Positions 27,019 to 29,351 of a stretch of DNA of 29,351 nt are shown piece by piece. A model generated the notes under the pieces. The model was not told the origin of the DNA. It did no database searches and was given only the letters and a program-made list of their open reading frames with translations. A program made the position numbers and the translations under genes. Positions within the stretch are counted from its first letter, which is position 1; each line of letters starts with the position of its first letter. Source of the stretch: a virus. The stretch is from positions 1 through 29,351 of the IMG/VR virus record IMGVR_UViG_3300027878_000012. One strand, written 5' to 3'.

Positions 27019-27272
27019 CCGCACGAAAAGCGCGCAGGCCATCGTTGACGGCGCGGCTCGCGGCGCACGTTGCGCTCGCGACGTTCGCGCTCCAGTCGGT
27101 GATCGCAACCGAGCCTGACGCCGGGCTAGAAGATCCCGCCGAGCGGAAGCGGCAGCGCGCAGCTCGAGCGCCGAAACGGGAGGCGATGATTCCGGCCGTT
27201 GCCCGTCTTGTCGAGGACGGCCTGGCCCTCGCCGCCGAGCAGCAGCAGCGGGCCGGAGGATCGGCGTCGTGA
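27015..27272 (+). CDS. Basic helical protein
   Basis: 85 residues from GTG 27015, coupled to the previous stop. Strongly basic N-terminus (TARKARRPSLTARLAAHVAL), then DPAERKRQRAARAPKREAMI and a helix with polyQ (LALAAEQQQRAGG). Could bind nucleic acid. Coupled by GTGA to the next gene. Confidence 0.55.
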   Translation: MTARKARRPSLTARLAAHVALATFALQSVIATEPDAGLEDPAERKRQRAARAPKREAMIPAVARLVEDGLALAAEQQQRAGGSAS

Positions 27273-27463
27273 CGCTCAATGACCAGGTGCTTCTGCTGCC
27301 GCTGGTCCCCGAGGATCGGTGGGAGACGTTCGCGGATATTGCGGTGCAACTGGGGCGAACGACGCGAGAAATCAAACGACTCATACTGGAGATGCGGGAC
27401 TCTGGCGTCGATATCACGCTGACCGACGCAGCCTGCACGCGACTGGGAGAGGGGGCTTACTGA
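27269..27463 (+). CDS. Small winged-helix-like protein
   Basis: 64 residues from GTG 27269. DRWETFADIAVQLGRTTREI KRLILEMRDSG resembles a helix-turn-helix (helix, turn GRTT, recognition helix), followed by a strand pair (VDITLTDAACTRLG). A small regulator is possible; confidence is moderate. Confidence 0.55.
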   Translation: MTLNDQVLLLPLVPEDRWETFADIAVQLGRTTREIKRLILEMRDSGVDITLTDAACTRLGEGAY

Positions 27464-27894
27464 TGGCGAGTGGCAGTGACCAGCGTATTTGCGGCGTGTG
27501 GAACAGGGGAGCTAGCTGCGTGTACACCCCGCGACACGACGGACCGCACACCAACACAGATCAGCAGGATATACGCCGCCTGACCGCCGCGCTCGCTGAT
27601 ATGACCGCCGAGCGGGATTGGGAGCGTCGTCAGAAGCTTGACCTTGTGGCAGTCGGTCAGGCATTCGTAGACGAAATCAACCGTCTCTTCAGCGAGCGCA
27701 ACGCAAACACCGCCGCGCTCGCGACATCCGAGTCGCGCGTGGCTGAGTTGGAGGCGTCGTTGCGAGCGGTGGACAGCCTCGTGTCGAGCGGTATCTGCGT
27801 TGTTGGGCACAAGGGCAAGACTCGTTACCTGGGCCTGATTGGACGCACCGTCCGCGTAGCCGCGCCGGGCGCGGGCGACCAGGGGGAGGACTGA
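27463..27894 (+). CDS. Coiled-coil protein, family member 2
   Basis: 143 residues from ATG 27463 (TGATG). Begins with CGVWNRGASCVYTPRHDGPH, a C...C...HxGPH element, then helices (LTAALADMTAERDWERRQ; TAALATSESRVAELEASL) paralogous to those at 28317. A beta end, YLGLIGRTVRVAAPGAGDQG, finishes in repeat B (27859-27888). Function unknown. Confidence 0.6.
   Translation: MASGSDQRICGVWNRGASCVYTPRHDGPHTNTDQQDIRRLTAALADMTAERDWERRQKLDLVAVGQAFVDEINRLFSERNANTAALATSESRVAELEASLRAVDSLVSSGICVVGHKGKTRYLGLIGRTVRVAAPGAGDQGED
27712..27750 (+). repeat. Coiled-coil module repeat, copy 2
   Basis: Encodes AALATSESRVAEL, a diverged copy of the module at 26576-26614 and 28569-28607. Confidence 0.6.
27859..27888 (+). 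repeat. Gene-end repeat family B, copy 2
   Basis: Identical over 30 bases to 26980-27009; ends this gene and provides the next ribosome site. Confidence 0.85.
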
Positions 27895-28079
27895 TGGCGC
27901 GATGCGAGTGCGGGCATCGGGTGAATCAACACGACAAAGAGTACGGGTGCCTCAGTGATTCGATCTGGTCGGATTGCGAGCAGCGGTGCGCCCTGACGGC
28001 AGACGAGGCGTATGGGCAGTACGAGGCCCTCGCAGCCGCGCCGGCCACGGGAGGGGCTGATGTCTTGCGATTGCATTGA
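27894..28079 (+). CDS. Small zinc protein
   Basis: 61 residues from ATG 27894 (TGATG). CECGHRVNQHDKEYGC is a CxC..H...H...C type zinc element, followed by C37 and C41 (WSDCEQRC). The C-terminus runs 20 bases into the next gene, unlike its neighbours that overlap by 1 to 4 bases, and ends in the unusual VLRLH beyond the shared gene-end segment. Confidence 0.55.
   Translation: MARCECGHRVNQHDKEYGCLSDSIWSDCEQRCALTADEAYGQYEALAAAPATGGADVLRLH
28032..28060 (+). repeat. Gene-end repeat family C, copy 1
   Basis: 29 bases matching 28285-28313 at all but two positions. The usual TGA at its end is out of frame here. Confidence 0.75.
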
Positions 28080-28317
28080 CATGACAGACGCGGCGCTGGC
28101 CGAACACAACACCGAGTTGGGGTTCGTCGCGATCTCCACAGATCAGGGGTATAGCTACAGGATTGGGCTAGCGACTAACCTCCGCGAGAAGCGGCGCGGC
28201 GCGAAGCCAGCGCGAATCGTCGCGGAGTATTGCCCTCTCTGCGGGGTCAGATATCAGCCAGTCGAGGCGCGTAATGCCCTGGCAGCAGCCGCGCCGGGCA
28301 CGGGAGGGGTTGACTGA
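28060..28317 (+). CDS. Small protein with Cys motif
   Basis: 85 residues from ATG 28060, with GGAGGGG six bases upstream. CDCIDMTDAALAEHNTELGF, a beta middle (FVAISTDQGYSYRIGLATNL), then EYCPLCGVRYQPVE, a clear zinc-ribbon knuckle. Ends with repeat C (28285-28313). Overlaps the previous gene by 20 bases. Confidence 0.6.
   Translation: MSCDCIDMTDAALAEHNTELGFVAISTDQGYSYRIGLATNLREKRRGAKPARIVAEYCPLCGVRYQPVEARNALAAAAPGTGGVD
28285..28313 (+). repeat. Gene-end repeat family C, copy 2
   Basis: Encodes AAAPGTGGV and carries GGGAGGGG, the ribosome site for ATG 28317. Confidence 0.75.
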
Positions 28318-28772
28318 TGAGTGACTACGCGGAGCGCATTGATGATGCAACCAGAGATCAGATCGCCTGCCTGAAAGCCGCGCTGGCGTCAGTGACCGCC
28401 GAGCGGGACAAGGAAATCAAAAACCGAAACGGGTGGCGAGATGCGGCTGGGTCGAACATGAAACACCTCATGCAGGAGATCGAGCTTCGGGACGCCGCAC
28501 TCGTGGCGCTGCAACAGGCACTCGACCACGCGCACGATTCGGCAGCAGACGAGGCATTCAGCCTGACAGCCGCGCTGGCGGCATCCGAGGCCCGGGTGGC
28601 GGCACTGGAGGCGCAACTTCCGAACCCGCAACCGACGTATGCGTACCGTGCGTTCTGGAAGCCGGGATTGGGCTACCCGGAACTGTGCGCCCGCTGCGAG
28701 AAGACCCGCGAGCAGCACGCAGATACACCGGCCACGACGGTCACAGGCACGGGTGACGAGGGCATCGCATGA
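28317..28772 (+). CDS. Coiled-coil protein, family member 3
   Basis: 151 residues from ATG 28317. Helices CLKAALASVTAERDKEIKNR and LTAALAASEARVAALEAQL match those at 27463 and 26351. Residues near the C-terminus add LCARCEKTREQHAD, a CxxC...H knuckle. The chimeric build (shared coil, different ends) suggests module exchange between neighbours. Function unknown. Confidence 0.6.
   Translation: MSDYAERIDDATRDQIACLKAALASVTAERDKEIKNRNGWRDAAGSNMKHLMQEIELRDAALVALQQALDHAHDSAADEAFSLTAALAASEARVAALEAQLPNPQPTYAYRAFWKPGLGYPELCARCEKTREQHADTPATTVTGTGDEGIA
28569..28607 (+). repeat. Coiled-coil module repeat, copy 3
   Basis: Encodes AALAASEARVAAL, matching 26576-26614 at the protein level exactly. Confidence 0.75.
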
Positions 28773-29011
28773 GCAGCCGAGCCTACGGGTCCGGCGTTGA
28801 TCGTGTCTGGCGCGGACCTGACGACTGCATCGTCCGGTCGATGCTCGACGACGACGGCCTGGCCCCGTGTGCCGATCCCGACGACTGCTCACTGTGCGGC
28901 CTGCTTTCGCAGCAGCGGCCTGACGAGACGCGCCGACAGTGGACAGACCGTATCACCGGCCGCGCGCTGCAACTCGCGGCGCTCGTGGACGAAGGAAAGA
29001 CGAGACGATGA
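28769..29011 (+). CDS. Small Cys-containing protein
   Basis: 80 residues from ATG 28769 (ATGA). CADPDDCSLCGLLSQ (residues 34-48) gives a possible zinc site; the rest is acidic and helical (DETRRQWTDRITGRALQLAA). ATGA overlap with the next gene. Unknown function. Confidence 0.55.
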   Translation: MSSRAYGSGVDRVWRGPDDCIVRSMLDDDGLAPCADPDDCSLCGLLSQQRPDETRRQWTDRITGRALQLAALVDEGKTRR

Positions 29012-29211
29012 CCCCTAACGAGATCGAAGCCGGCATCTTGGACGATCTCCTGGACATGCCGCAGGACGATCCCGAGGCCGACGACGCGATCATTGTCACC
29101 TACGACCGTCTGGTCCTCGTGCTAGATCGCTGGCTGCTGCATGGCGGCATTGAGCCGGCCCTCGCGCCAGCAGCCGAGCCGGTCACGGGCGACCAGGGGG
29201 AGGGAGACTGA
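29008..29211 (+). CDS. Small acidic protein
   Basis: 67 residues from ATG 29008. Acidic helical start (NEIEAGILDDLLDMPQDDPE ADDAI), then VTYDRLVLVLDRWLLHGG. The end LAPAAEPVTG DQGEGD joins repeat A to the tail of repeat B, showing that gene ends have been recombined. Confidence 0.55.
   Translation: MTPNEIEAGILDDLLDMPQDDPEADDAIIVTYDRLVLVLDRWLLHGGIEPALAPAAEPVTGDQGEGD
29158..29189 (+). repeat. Gene-end repeat family A, copy 2
   Basis: Identical over 32 bases to 26771-26802. It is followed directly by a partial family B copy (29188-29202). Confidence 0.85.
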
Positions 29212-29351
29212 TGCTGCGCCGACTCGCTGACTGGCTGATCTCACTCGGCGGATCGTGGCACCCGGTCAGGGTGGTGATTGGAGCAGGCCTGTTGCAGATG
29301 GCTCAGGCGCGTTGCCGCTGTGGGTACGAGGGCATCTGGCGCGCTCGTGTC
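29211..29351 (+). CDS. Partial gene with zinc-like start (runs off the window)
   Basis: 47 visible codons from ATG 29211 (TGATG). Amphipathic start (MLRRLADWLISLGGSWHPVR VVIGAGLLQMAQ), then CRCGYEGIW, the first half of a likely zinc ribbon. The 3' end lies outside the window. Confidence 0.55.
   Translation, partial: MLRRLADWLISLGGSWHPVRVVIGAGLLQMAQARCRCGYEGIWRARV

Overview
The window is part of the genome (or prophage) of a tailed double-stranded DNA phage with siphovirus-type morphology. The evidence is an HK97-type capsid C-terminus, a neck gene series, a tail-tube protein, a frameshifted pair of tail chaperones, a 906-residue tape measure and a GH25 endolysin, in the usual order. The DNA is GC-rich, many starts are GTG, and neighbouring genes are mostly coupled by ATGA, GTGA or TGATG overlaps, so the host is probably a high-GC bacterium. 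I cannot name it. No terminase, portal, integrase or DNA polymerase is in the window.

Layout. (1) 1-6330, plus strand: end of the major capsid gene, head-tail connector, head closure, a block of four membrane or coiled-coil genes, HK97-gp10-like protein, tail terminator, tail tube, then tail chaperones G and GT. A single minus-strand gene for a secreted protein (5250-5708) interrupts this operon and looks like a moron. (2) 6332-12340: tape measure, a large propeller-like tail protein, a small Cys-rich protein and the endolysin, closed by a strong intrinsic terminator. (3) 12357-15428: a control region with two mirror-image divergent promoters carrying matching CTACG operators, small DNA-binding and zinc-ribbon genes, a tRNA-like RNA with an enlarged anticodon limb, a leftward operon ending in an XRE-type repressor, and a ribbon-helix-helix gene of only 58 codons. 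(4) 15446-19011: a tightly coupled early operon of small genes, with an MT-A70 adenine methyltransferase, an orphan OmpR-type winged helix and an endonuclease-VII-like zinc protein. (5) 19023-22989: a leftward HTH/AT-hook regulator faces a strong promoter that drives a Rad52-like annealing protein, a CHC2 zinc-finger protein, a RecA-fold ATPase resembling RepA or AAA_25 helicases, and SSB. Between the ATPase and SSB is a cluster of GATTACA/TGTAATC heptamers, a candidate replication origin. (6) 22998-29351: a nucleoside 2-deoxyribosyltransferase-like protein, a VRR-NUC nuclease and about eighteen tiny genes. Several share nearly identical 3' ends and a repeated coiled-coil segment.

Together these suggest a phage that replicates from its own iteron-like origin and recombines by Rad52-type annealing. 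Regulators of XRE, RHH and excisionase type suggest a temperate or formerly temperate lifestyle, but without an integrase in view this is inference. The most unusual signals are the GATTACA cluster, the tRNA-like RNA, the mirror-image promoter/operator pair, the repeated gene-end cassettes and the moron inside the tail operon.
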